Source: Madurella fahalii
Lineage: Eukaryota > Ascomycota > Sordariomycetes > Sordariales
Reading direction: 5' to 3'
DNA: 64,000 nucleotides
Assembly: GCA_029876055.1 (NCBI GenBank)
Contig: CM056876.1
Span: 868,001-932,000 of the forward strand
Numbering within the stretch: the first letter of the stretch is position 1; every line of letters begins with the position of its first letter. Position numbers and translations under genes: made by a program. Positions 11,449 through 22,569 of this stretch are shown here, piece by piece. A model generated the notes under the pieces. That model ran no database searches and was not told where the DNA came from. It was given only the letters and a program-made list of their open reading frames with translations.

Positions 11449-12360
11449 GGGATACATTCACATCGACGGGTTTCTCTGCCTGTAAATTCCTTAGTACTGA
11501 AAGACCGATCTGCTTTGGGGGTTTCTGCTTGAGCTACTCATTCAGGGTTCTCTTTGCTGTGAAGGCGGTTTGTCCCTGCTTTTCGCAGGGCCAAAGCATG
11601 TGTAATTACACACTCTCTTTGATACGGATATCTTTTTCTTGGCTTTTGACTGTGAAGCCTGGTGCAGGAAGGGAGTACCGCTTTCATTAACTAAAAGAAA
11701 AAAGGAAAGAAAAGGGGGGGGGAGAAATTGGTACCTTACATCCTCACCCCTAACGTCTGAATACTACCTTAAAGAGGAAGGCCAACATATTCTCCGGTGC
11801 AGTCACCGGAGATCAGCAACGTTTCAGATGCCAAGACCTGCCAACATAACACTTCCTAACGGGATTACTTGTCAGTACCTTACACACCGCTCAACCCCGG
11901 CCCGATGGTGAGCCCAGGATTTCGGGTAGGGTCCCGACAGGAAAATTAGAAGACTGCCCTCTATCACCCGAACACCCCGATTGCCGTGCAAGAAGGTACT
12001 AGGAGGAGAAACGAAAGTACATTCTATTAGATTCGTTGCCCGAATGCTTTCCTGCCCTTAGTTCCTTGGGGAGGAGTGTTTCAAAGTCCAAGCGCTGCAT
12101 AGCGAAAGCGCACCATCAAACCAGGGTCAAATCAGATAAGGGTAAGGAATCTAGGTAGCACTTCGACCGGCGAGCGCACAGAGACCGTAGCAGGGTGCTC
12201 AAGCACGATAACAGGAGAAGGGGAGATAAAATAAAACCCCGTTACCAACCAACCAACCAACCATAACGCCCAAGGTGAAAGAAAACCGGTTCGCCTATCA
12301 TCAGTCTACGTAGCTCATCTGTGCAGCTGGTTACATGCAGGATGCATTCCAGCCCAATGG
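11449..12360. other. Intergenic, no gene seen
   Basis: No ORF here has codon use or motifs I can support. It contains a short A/G-rich run near 11695-11725 and a (CCAA)n tract at about 12243-12262. Probably the terminators of the flanking genes. Confidence 0.5.
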
Positions 12361-12738
12361 TCACCCTCGTTTCCTCTTCTTTGGGGTAGTTTGGGGCTTG
12401 CAGATGTGTTTTCTCTCCGACTGGGACGAGCAATTAGCGCCCGGAAACTCTGGCACACTGTCCCCCAATGGCGAGCCCTGGGAACAGTGGTAAAATCGAC
12501 TCACCGCTTTGAGTGGCCGTGGAGCCCACACCATGACCTTGTTGTCCCGCCTCTCGATTCTCCATTTGCCCTTGGTGAAAGCTCCGTTCAGCGTCTTCTC
12601 CAACTCGGTTTCATTGACTTGCGGGGCCGGCAGTTCGGTCACGACTGAGGACGGGATGGTTCGAATGGGTTTTGGTGCGCGGGAGGACGGTTTTGCCTCT
12701 CCAGGCTTCAGTTTCTTTCCGAAACATAAACAGTTCAT
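12361..12738 (-). CDS. Small hypothetical protein beginning MNCLCFGKK
   Basis: A short minus-strand frame starts at 12738 with a Cys-containing N-terminus (MNCLCFGKK), then a Pro/Ser/Lys-rich linker and a compact basic/hydrophobic block around KGKWRIERRDNKVMVW. The pattern resembles small fungal proteins with an N-terminal lipidation-like Cys pair, but Gly-2 for myristoylation is missing, so membrane targeting is only a guess. After VWAPRPLKA a GTGAGT donor appears; splicing to the CCCAG near 12425 would give a different short tail than straight reading. I do not recognise a family. Isolated between two gene-poor stretches, which makes it a weak but plausible gene. Confidence 0.4.
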   Translation of the reverse strand: MNCLCFGKKLKPGEAKPSSRAPKPIRTIPSSVVTELPAPQVNETELEKTLNGAFTKGKWRIERRDNKVMVWAPRPLKAVSRFYHCSQGSPLGDSVPEFPGANCSSQSERKHICKPQTTPKKRKRG

Positions 12739-15700
12739 GACGATAAACTGTGCACAGTACAGTTATCATGTAACTGGCGGAGGAGGAAGCGGGGTGTTGC
12801 GAAGATCCTCTCCCGCCCCTTCCTCCACGAGAATCGGGGTGCTTGGGGCTTTTCTCTTCTCGCTCGCCATGCTCCTAGCCGAGGAAGCCGCTGAGAACTA
12901 GATTGATTGGCGGTCGTGATCCATTTGATGGCAACCAAGTGGCATGGTCGCATGTAGGTTACCGCGCGAACAAATCAAGGTTGGGTACAAATAATTTGAG
13001 GCGGCTTGACACCCAAGGGTACATAAAGCAGCAATGTTTCATTCGTCATTGAATAATAAGTACTATACTTCAGCAATCACCAACCCCGACCTTCGTCGGG
13101 ATCAACAGCATCCCGCTCCCGGTCTTGGCTCCGTCAGACTTATGCAAAAGCCAACCATACTTAACCAACCATTCTACCGTTGGAGGAAGGACGCAGGGGC
13201 CGGTCCGGAATTCCCGTTGTGACAACAAAGAGGTGTGACAATGGACTGGTGGCTTGGCCTAGAAGATTTAGGGCTCGCACAGCACAATACAGTACAGGTC
13301 AACCTTTGATTGTTTGTTAGTTCGGAACTTCGCCCCACTTGCCAACCCCCAAATGGACGGTTGACCCGCGCAAGAGACCACCCAGCCAACCAAATATGCT
13401 AGCAACCGTCAAACTTTCGAACTCACTGATTCCAATACTTTTCCAGTCACTAGGCCTCGTGTAAATAGACAAGCCACCGGACCAACCACCTGCTCCAGCT
13501 CGTCCATTCGGGGCCCCGACGACCACAAGCGGTATTCATAGAACGGAGAGGATATACGGGTACTAAACTTGACTCTTCCACCCAGCTAATTTGTATGGAA
13601 CTCTAGGCAGCTTGTATTTTGCTCTTGCAATCGACTTTGATTGGTTTTGATATCCTTGTTTGAACCCACTTTTATGTACCACGCTAACAGACAAACCAGG
13701 GCTGCACTGACTTTGTGGACCCCCTGGGTAAGGTAGGTTAGCTGGCGAAGAACAGAAACGGCCGTCACAGCGGGCATTTACTTGGGTGGAATAGCTGTCA
13801 CAGCAAAAATCCGCCCTTCGTTGTGGCAGATCCTTGGCAACTATCCCTATTATAGGGAGCGAAGCAAATGCATTAGCGCGGTACAGTACATTCACCCCCG
13901 CTGTGACGACCTTTTACCCCTAAGGTACTATACGTGCGAAAATTGGCGCCTGGACGGTACACGCATGTCAAATGTAGCGGTGTGAGAGAATTTCCTTACC
14001 ACAATGGGAACCCCTTGCAGTACACTACTCGCCGGGCCAATGGTTCGCCGTACCGTACCTAGTCTCTGATGCACAACCTCCATTCCTCCGCTGGGCGGCT
14101 GCCCATACCTCACGCTCAGCGGGTCTGATCCTGGTCACCCCGGGATGCCGACCACCTCAGTTCCACTCATTTTAGCTCCTTCATCACATCTAGCAACAAC
14201 ACAGAACTTCCTCAGCCACACTCACCTAACTCTTCTTCGATACGCAGAACACGATTCTACCTATGAAAGACGAACCTGAGCCCGTCCCGACCGATGAAGT
14301 TCAACCTCGACTGATATAATCCGGGGGGTTGGGACGGAGGAAGATGCTCTAGTAGCGAAGAGGTGTCGGGCTGGGTAAAAATATAGATGTATAGAAATGC
14401 CTGCTGAATCTTGTATTGTACATCTTCAATTGAACTAGTCCGTCGTTGGCCTTTTTGCTTTACTTCGGTATGAGAATTCAGGTGACCAGCATCCGGGGCT
14501 GACCAGGGGCCGGGGAACGGGTGGAGTACGATACACCACGTCACACCACAACGCCAACAAAGCCCTCAGATCATCCTAAAAAAAAAAAAGGGAGAGAGAG
14601 AAGGGGGGGGGGGGGAGGGATAATCAATTCAAAATCATATGTCATATCAAGCCCAATAGGATGCGACTGTTACTCCCCTATGACCATAAAGCTCCGAATC
14701 CCGCCGGGTAAGCTGAGCGTGCGGCTGCCGTGAACACTTCACCCGATGTTGTGAACCATCGCCCCCGGGCAGGTCGGTTTTCCCTTCCGCTAAACGAACC
14801 GTCATATTCCCTCCTGTGTCACCTATCGGACAGTTCGGCTGCTTCGAAGTTGAGCACCTTGAGCACCTTTATTGCACTCGTCGTTGCACTGGGGGTCCCG
14901 GGCCGCACAGGGAGCACCGGCCGGTTCGGAGTCACATATGCGCATCTTTTTCGACACCGCTTCCCCAAGCTTCCATAATCCCTGTGGGATGTCCTATTTA
15001 GTCCCTATCTCGATAATGTCAACAACCGTACTTGGGGAAGTTCTGGCGATTCCTGAAGAGTATTTCAGCAGAATCCGCCAAAATCCTTACAGTCGGAAGG
15101 TTCTTTAACGGATCGTTTTGAACCCACAAACCAGAACCAGTCCTCGCAGCCAATCTGGCCTCCCGTATAATCCAGGTGCGTCTCAGGTTGGAGCCGGTGT
15201 CCAATCTAAGAAACCGAATCGCTCAGAACGAGGGCCTGGCCGTGCTTGCACAGTGAAACTGCCTTCTCGATGTTGGGGAACACCTCTTCACATCTTGCGT
15301 CTACTAGACGGACACGAATTTCTGCACCGCCCAGTCAGTGGACCTGTATTGTTCACCGGATCGCCCGGCTCTTCGCCGCCATCTTGATTGGTGTACAAAG
15401 TATCCACCTAGGGATTACGCTGCTATACGGAGTCCGGCAGGTGCACTAGGGCCAGGTGCAAGTTCTTGGTTATCAACGTTTGTGCGTTGCCGCCTTGAAA
15501 TTCGAATGGGCCTTTCTTCTATAATTACCTGCCTGGGCTCTCACCAGTTTTGTTGTTTGTGTGTTCAAAAGAGGTACCTTAGCGGTCCCTTGGGTAAGGG
15601 GTCAAGTGAGGCTAGCAGCAACCGTCTATTTTACTACAGTATCGTATTTACGAGGGACAGGCAGCCTTACCAAGGCATGTAGGTAACGGACGAATCAATT

Positions 15701-16602
15701 TGCGCCAGGTTTATCCATGTCAGTCGTCATGTAGAACGCCCATCATCGTTTCCAGCTGCTGGAAAGGAGAAGACTGGTGTCACTTACCAGCGCGATCTCC
15801 GAAGCAGGGCTGCTTCAGGACTGATCCAAGACATGTCCCGCCCCGGCGATCAACGGTCCTTCAGCTGAGTTCTTCTCCCTCTCATTGCACTTGCAATGTG
15901 AGGTGACCCCGCACCGACGCCTTGGGCATCAACTCGGTTGCAACACCACCGCTAGAGAACATCACCGCCTTCCGTACCGAAGGTGTCGGCAAAATGGGAA
16001 TCTGGGGGCTCCTTGCATCTTTAAGCTCCATATTGTTCGCCGGCCGTTTCGATGTGCCGGACTCGCACGATTCTGAGGAGTTACACATCACTCCGTCCCC
16101 ATCAGGGGCCCTCAGCGACATCCGCTTCACAGTACCAAACATGAAAGTGTCTGTCGATCTGTCTATTGAAGAGCATGGCGGCGGAAGCAAACATAAGGTA
16201 TGGCTCAATCGGCTCCTCCCGCCGATCCTTTCGTTGTGAAGAGGTTCGGCCGCCGACGATCTCTCATCAACCGGGTTTCAAACAGCAATAATGCAATGGC
16301 GCAGCTGTAAGAGGGTCCAAAAAACCCCATGTCGGGTGGTGAGCTACGACTTTCTGGGCGAAAGGCCCACGGACGTGCATCTCTCCGGCAAACGAGACCA
16401 CGGCCATTTGTATTGTGCGCGAACTGTTCACAACTTCGGGCTTGAGGACTCTGACGATGGCAAATGTCAAAGGTAGGTCTAATTAATTCTTTCTCATGTA
16501 GAATCATCGTATAGACTTACATCTAACGGGACTGGTGACGCAACAGCTTCGATAGTCTGCAAGACGTATTGTTTTGAGGTAGCCCCAAACCCCTTCAGGG
16601 GC
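12739..16602. other. Long gene-poor stretch
   Basis: Nearly 4 kb without a supported gene. It holds a purine tract (14578-14620) and scattered short frames. Between 15993 and 16195 a frame starting MGIWGLLASLSSILF looks signal-peptide-like, and sequence from about 16502 is open in the same frame as the CorA-like ORF without an ATG. One or more upstream exons of that gene may lie here, but no splice pair of reasonable length joins them (the only candidate intron, 16473-16501, is 29 nt). Confidence 0.4.
14578..14620. repeat. Purine tract: A12, (GA)n, G13
   Basis: A run of 12 A is followed by GGGAGAGAGAGAA and 13 G with a single A interruption. All purine on the + strand, so it could form a triplex or quadruplex and is prone to slippage. 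In intergenic DNA. Confidence 0.8.
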
Positions 16603-17736
16603 ATGCTCAAGTTCCGAGTCCCCAAGAATTGGACTCCCCAAGTGGGCAAAACCAGGCTCAGTTCCAGGCCCCCTTCCTCCAACCCTGCGATTCGTAACCG
16701 AGCTTCAAGCACTCGGCGCAATATACCCCCCGTTGAGGACAAAGCAAAACCTGAAGCAGATCATTCTCCTGCAACTCATCATGCCCAGCTCAACCTGTAC
16801 GAAAGATTCCTGACCGATTTCGAGACCGAATACGCTGGTCCGCGCATGAGGAGAGTTGGTGCTCACCAGTCCAAACTCCGTCAATGGAGCTTCAAAGCCA
16901 TCGTGGCGGACTCCCGCCTCTACCGAAAGCTCACCAACGCAGCCAATGACCTCGTACTCACGAGCGAGTCGCTCCTCGACGTAGTCGTAGCCCTTGAGAA
17001 ACCAGGGAAGGAGAATCCCGACCTGGCTCTGCTCGGCGCGGAGCTGCACGGGTGCTTCAAGAGCCTAACCGGACGCCTAGACAGAATGTCCAACAACCTC
17101 GACCATCACCTCAGACTGCTCAGCCTGTCGCGGGACATGAGCCAGTCGAAGAACGTGCAGGTCTTGACCATCCCCGCGACCATCTTCCTCCCCTTTTCGC
17201 TCTCGGCCGGCGTTCTCAGCATGCAGACGCGCTTCAAGGACCTGGGACACATCTTGTACGATTTCTTCGGCGTCGTAGTCTTGCTCGGGACCGCCGTGGC
17301 GATACTGCTCGTCGTCATCCTGGTTCTCTCGGTGGTCCGCGAGTTCGAGAGCGTCCTTCACCAGTACGGGTGGTACAGAAGCTTCGGGCGGCGCCTACTG
17401 CTCATCACGCTAGCGGGCGGCGGCTTGACCTTTGGTGCGCTTGTCCTGTCGTCTTTTGTTGTGGGCATGTTCAAAGACGTCGTTCTCGGTGCCAAGATCT
17501 TAGGGTACGGGACGGTTGCCGGTACTGGTATCGTTGGGTTGCCCATCGCTGGAGTGATCGTCATTTGGTTAGCCAAACTTGGACTAAAATTGATTGCGAA
17601 GTGTATTAATCAGCGGGCGGACGACTCTAGCAACGAGAGAAAGAAAGAGAACGACCCTGAAAGCAACGGAGGACAGCAAGTTACACAAAAAGGGGAGAAG
17701 GCTGAGCCGGTCGTTCGGGAGGAGCCTAGCGATTGA
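16603..17736 (+). CDS. CorA-superfamily-like membrane protein with altered GMN motif
   Basis: The 377-aa frame has a Lys/Pro-rich soluble N-terminus, a helical block (about residues 65-180, ERFLTDFETEYAG to LDHHLRLLSLS) resembling the CorA stalk helix, then VLTIPATIFLPFSLSAGVLSMQ. This last block aligns in position with the first CorA TM and its pore-mouth Gly-Met-Asn, here reading GVLSMQ, so the invariant GMN is lost. Three further hydrophobic segments follow (about 215-240, 262-290 and 297-330), more than the two TMs of CorA, and the C-terminus is a charged tail. Fungi carry many such CorA-like proteins with degenerate selectivity motifs; Mg2+ transport cannot be assumed. The reading frame stays open upstream to about 16502, so the real start may be in an earlier exon. 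Alternative: an unrelated polytopic membrane protein. Confidence 0.66.
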   Translation: MLKFRVPKNWTPQVGKTRLSSRPPSSNPAIRNRASSTRRNIPPVEDKAKPEADHSPATHHAQLNLYERFLTDFETEYAGPRMRRVGAHQSKLRQWSFKAIVADSRLYRKLTNAANDLVLTSESLLDVVVALEKPGKENPDLALLGAELHGCFKSLTGRLDRMSNNLDHHLRLLSLSRDMSQSKNVQVLTIPATIFLPFSLSAGVLSMQTRFKDLGHILYDFFGVVVLLGTAVAILLVVILVLSVVREFESVLHQYGWYRSFGRRLLLITLAGGGLTFGALVLSSFVVGMFKDVVLGAKILGYGTVAGTGIVGLPIAGVIVIWLAKLGLKLIAKCINQRADDSSNERKKENDPESNGGQQVTQKGEKAEPVVREEPSD

Positions 17737-18740
17737 TCATCTATTGCATTGGGCCTTGTTCTCTCTACATTTTACAAAGATCGGCCATCTTGCGGACCCC
17801 GTAATGGTAACAATTGATTAAGTATTTACATGTACATCTCCATCACTAACAAGCATCTACCGACCTACCCAATTTCCAACTCTCAACCTTAACCTCGGAC
17901 CTAATCGTCCGGAGAGCCTCTCCAGCCAAAATAATCGGCTTCTTGCTAATGGACATTGCCACTTCATCCAAGCGTCGTAGAAAGCGACTCCTACTTGTCC
18001 TACCAAAGCATCGACGAAAGGCAATAGCTGGTGGATTTCACTCAGGTCTCAGTTTGCAATTGATGACATTCTACGAGATAAGTCACACGGAACTCAAGCG
18101 AGCGGACTTCAAGCTGGAGAGGGTCTTTGCTAAACTTCCATACCGTCCGGGACGCCCGTCCCACGACGGTGGCCTTGGAAGGGGTTCATATTCTCTGGGT
18201 TCAGAGACCTGAGTGGATAACCCTAACCCTGAGATGTCCAGCTATCTTAGCAGGTAATTCCTAGCCTATCCCGAGTGGGCTCGGAAGATGTTGCACTGTA
18301 TTGGGTCCTGTTGGTGAGTTGGTGCCTTTGGCTGACTCGACTCCCCATTCTTCGACACAATAATTGTATGAAAACAACCTCGGCCGTGAGAGGTGGACAA
18401 TCCGCCATCTCGGACTCCCCCGAACAGATCCCGCTACTCTTAGAGGAACACAAGGAGCATCCAAGTCTAGCTGGACAACAAAACCTTTCGTTTGATGCTA
18501 CTTGTTTCTAGTATTTTAAGGGAAGGATATATAGAGGTTTTTGATTCTCACGCTACGCGGGTTGTAAAATATATTGGCCATATGAACCGAAACGTGCACG
18601 GCAATGTTGAATAGGTTTGGAGGATAGAACGTCAACGTGTATAACTCCGTTATTTTACTTTGCTTCACCGACCCAAAATATCTTGGAGGTCAGCGGTTAA
18701 AGTCAAAAGTTGCAGACCCCTGACGTTCCCCTATAGTCGG
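17737..18740. other. Intergenic, no gene seen
   Basis: One kilobase between convergent genes. It should contain both 3' ends. No coding signal recognised. Confidence 0.5.
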
Positions 18741-21352
18741 TCACACCTTCAACTTCTCCATGCAAAGCCGGAGAACCCAGTTCTTCCTCCCCGTGATCCT
18801 CTCCAGCCGCGCTATGATATCATCGATCCTTACCTCCAGCTGTTTGAGTGTCTTCTCTGTGTACTCTAAACTTGCCGACTCCTTCAGCTGCTGGAGTACT
18901 AGCTTCTTCAAATGTATATTCAAACCCTTGTCTTCCCGCCTTTGCTGTATGATCTCTCGCAAGCAAAGTGTGTCCTCCACATTGTTGAGATAGTAAACAA
19001 GCGGGAATGACAGCTTTCCCTCGTCTAAGTCCTCGCAGAAACCTTTTTGGTCGGCGTACTGTTGGAGTTAGCTTGAGGCAAAAGAGCGGTCAGGGTGGGG
19101 AAGGGAGCGCACCTCGTCCGAGTTGAGGTTCTGGAGGTCATCTCGAATCTGAAAGTAAATACCAACTTGGGCTACAAGGTCGTTTATAGCAGACTTTGTT
19201 CTGGGGTTGTTAGCAAAAAACTTTTTGATAAGAATCGTAATGATGGCGTTTCCTACATTTCAGGGAGGTTGGTCGTCATCAGACGGGAAAATAATCTAAA
19301 CAAACCGCCTGTTTCTGTGATAAAGCGTCAGTCACGGCGAGTTTGCAAAGCATAGGAGGATGTTACGTACTCTTTGTAACCATCTCAAGATACTCCGCCT
19401 CTGATGGACATGATACGTGACGCGTCCAGCGAATATCGTAACTTTGGCCGATGTGAAGATCCCTTAGTTCGTCTTAGTTGTAACTCTGTTAGCCATCTCT
19501 GCTGTGCCGCCTCTCAGAGGATACATACCTAGGACAATATTCACAGCACCAGATATTGGGATGTCTCTGGCTTTTCCCACAGCATCAACCATGGCAAAGC
19601 TCGCGGCATTGATTGTTTGGGCCACACCGTAGACGGCGTGCGCAGCAGGGTGACCACGTCGGAGCGCTGAGCCGTCTTCGATATCATCGAACCTTTCAAA
19701 CTATTAGCACACTCAAGTGGAGTTGGAAGACATTACAACACTAACATCAACGAAGCAGTATGAAGCCCATCAATCACTTCCTTGATCTTCGCAAGCGTGG
19801 CGTCCGGAAGATCGCACCACATATTGAGGGCATCAATAAACATGCCCCTCACTCCCTTCGAAGGCAGTGAAGCCACATATTGAAACGGGGCCATAACATG
19901 CTGTGGAAACGGGTAAGCGCTGAGGCCACATATCCTTCGTGGTTTCTGTCGCCGTACCTTTATTCCCAGACATTCCTCGACCGGTAACTTCACTGCCTCC
20001 CCCTCCTGGTACCCATCTGTCCAATCATCGGAAAACGATGAAGATCTCGAGGAGCCCCAATCCGATTCTGAAGTGGAATATGGCGAATCGGTAGGATGAG
20101 AGGAAAGTGACGCAATAGACTGGCGATGCTCAGCGGTCAACGTCTCGTTCCGCGCTGCACCCTCGCCTCTCGCCTTGGCCGTGAGAATATCCTCTATTCC
20201 CGCATTTGGGTCATACCGGAACTCCGGGTGATACCGGGGACAGGTCAAACTCCAGACCACATTCCCACTGACCTGGTAGGTTAGACCTCTCAGGTAGCGA
20301 TCGAGCTTTTCCGAGCAGATAGGGTTGCCGCGCCGAAACCCCTCGCAGAGTTCGAGAAAGCGTGCTTCATAGCGGTTCGCCGCCGCCCTCACGAGCTTCT
20401 TAGCCGTCTGGACATTGACGCTGTGCCATCGCATACACAACCACACGGCATTGGTTGGTGCTGGGCCTCCGTTCTGGACTTCTTCCCATTCACGGTCGAA
20501 GGAGAAGTAGTCGTTTGCTAAGGCGAGAGAGGCGTAGCATGGCCGGACTACTTCGGCGAGATGGTTGTCTTCTTCCGTGGTTAATGTCATGCCCATTCCG
20601 AAGAGCATCACGGATTCGACGAAACTGAACTGGTTAGCTGAGATTGTTGGGTATACCGCAGATGTTGCTGCTACTTACGGAGCGCCGGTGTCGATAATTC
20701 TATAGTCCAGATATTCTTCCAGCGATGAGAAGCTGTCGGATTTGTGCTTCAGGGTAGTTGCGAGCATGATCTTCCAAACCTTGATGACACGTTCGGCACA
20801 AGCTTTGTCGGTGCGGAGGAGTTGAAGCATCATCTTGGCTTGGATTTGCTTTCGTCCCGTTTGCACATTTCGTTGTGTTCTTTCGGCTTCTCCGAGACGG
20901 AACTCATCGCTGTTGCTCGTAGACTACAATAGCAGCTTTGTCAGAGCCTGAACTAAGAATACATGGAGCATTCCGGATAAGGGAGCGGGACGACAAACCG
21001 TCACCGGCGTCACCGTTTCGACAACATTGTCATGAAGGAAAGCATCTAACAGGTTAGCGTGACTTGGCCCGCCGTAAAATAGGATGTACTTACACTCGAG
21101 AATGTAGGCTACAAGGCTTAGCCTCTCCGGTAGGGTCAGAGGTAAAACCAATGCCGCAAAGTTGCCGTTGACCGGATTACAGTTGCCAAACGCCTCTGCC
21201 GGTCGGATATACCGAGTCCAATCTTGCCTCGCTTCGTGGCATCCAGCGTTGGCCAGAGACTCATACCGGTGTCTCCTCAATGGGTATTGTGGACAGAATC
21301 CGTGGGTGTTGAATTCTCCGATGTCAAGGACGTCTGAAGTACGGTTGTCCAT
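18741..21352 (-). CDS. Chimeric terpene cyclase-prenyltransferase (di/sesterterpene synthase, PaFS/OphA type)
   Basis: Nine exons close perfectly: 21352-21094, 21045-21014, 20923-20679, 20624-19737, 19692-19529, 19472-19371, 19314-19257, 19200-19113, 19058-18741; 717 aa, the usual length of fusicoccadiene/ophiobolin-type bifunctional synthases. The N-terminal class I cyclase has YPLRRHRYES, a Mg motif at 92-96 (first residue at the usual place) reading D-N-V-V-E, and the NSE triad NDYFSFDRE at 216-224. After a Ser-rich acidic linker the C-terminal prenyltransferase has YVASLPSKGVR, DDIED at 477-481 followed by LRRGHPAAH, and a second Asp-rich motif IRDDLQN at 602-607. The PT domain should build GGPP or GFPP from IPP and DMAPP, and the cyclase should cyclise it in the cytosol. 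The product size cannot be read from sequence. The short intron 19693-19736 (44 nt) is the least certain junction. Same strand as, and about 1.2 kb from, a second cyclase gene. Confidence 0.93.
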
Positions 21353-22569
21353 GTTAAAGATTTTCTGATCAAGGTGACTGTGATTGCTAACAAAGGAGCA
21401 ATATGCTCAACATCAAGTGGACATTCGCTTGCGTGCATGTTCGCATTGGTTCTTATGATCTGTCTTGATCCAAATTTTTGGGTAAATACTGGGTTATGGT
21501 TTTATATTCTTCGCGAGGGTCTGACGTATGATCCCAATGTCGTCAATCCAAGTAAGAGGGCCTTCTCTCCAGGACCGCATTTCTTCGGAAGCTTCCGGTC
21601 GCCTCCACGCCTGATCCACTCGTGATCGACGAAATGATGAGAAGGAAATTTAATGTAGTGGCCACAGGCGTGACGAACTGGATATTTCGGATGCGAGACA
21701 CCACTTTCCCCTGTATTAGCTGTGGCACCAGAAAATGACTTAAAGGGTTACAAAGCCATGATGTCAAGTTTCGGTTGAGAGTGGAGCATTGATAGTCCAC
21801 AAGCCTGTCTTGATTTATACCATTCCCCGAAGTCGGAACATTATCCACTTCTCCCGATCTCCACAGCCGCGGCTCTGAGGCGTTTCTCTTCCGGGCATGC
21901 CACACTCGATGCTCTCAGGGACGAAATATCCTACCCTACCTCGAGTAGCATCCAGACAAATAGGAATTAGAGACACAATGGTATATTCGTTAATCAGTAG
22001 CCGTTGTCAGAGCAATATCAACATGGGAATACGGGTAGATTTGACACCGCGCAGCTGACGACGCAAAATACGTTATGTGGGGCATTTGAAACCTGATAGT
22101 CGCCCCATCCATTTAGTGTGAAGTGGCCATACCCTTGGCCACGCGCTATTCGCTGGCCAGCGGTTCTCCGCGCCAAACGATATTAGTGACAGCGCTCTGA
22201 AGTGAGACATTTGGGCGTCCTGACGTAATATAAATACTGTGTGAAGTGTCTGCCATGCGTAATATCAAATTACAACTGGCAAACCATGGCTCAGCTCGGG
22301 GAGCTCTTAAGACACGAAGTCATCCGAGTACCAAGGAAGGACAACCGCGTCATCCCACAGATATTCCTGTTCTACCTCACTTATGTCTCGGTACTGGCAC
22401 TGGTAGGCCCCACTTGGATTACTAGGGGTATATTTGGCAGGGTGTACATATGTTGAGCCAGTTATAGCGAGTAGGAAGTGTCGTGCACAGGGAGTACCGG
22501 GCCTTCGATGAGGTCTATGATTTACAGAAAATCTATATTCCTGCTGGGATAGGTGTAGAACGTCATTGT
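21353..22569. other. Gap between the two terpene synthase genes
   Basis: 1.2 kb with no P450, transporter or regulator. Only short shadow frames. It should hold the promoter of the chimeric synthase and the 3' end of the single-domain cyclase. Confidence 0.5.

Noticed and set aside
16473..16501. 29-nt intron joining an upstream frame to the CorA-like ORF
   Set aside because: Shorter than any convincing fungal intron in the window (shortest accepted is 44 nt).
18216..18232. CCCTAACCCT, telomere-like repeat
   Set aside because: Only about two units, expected by chance; no array.
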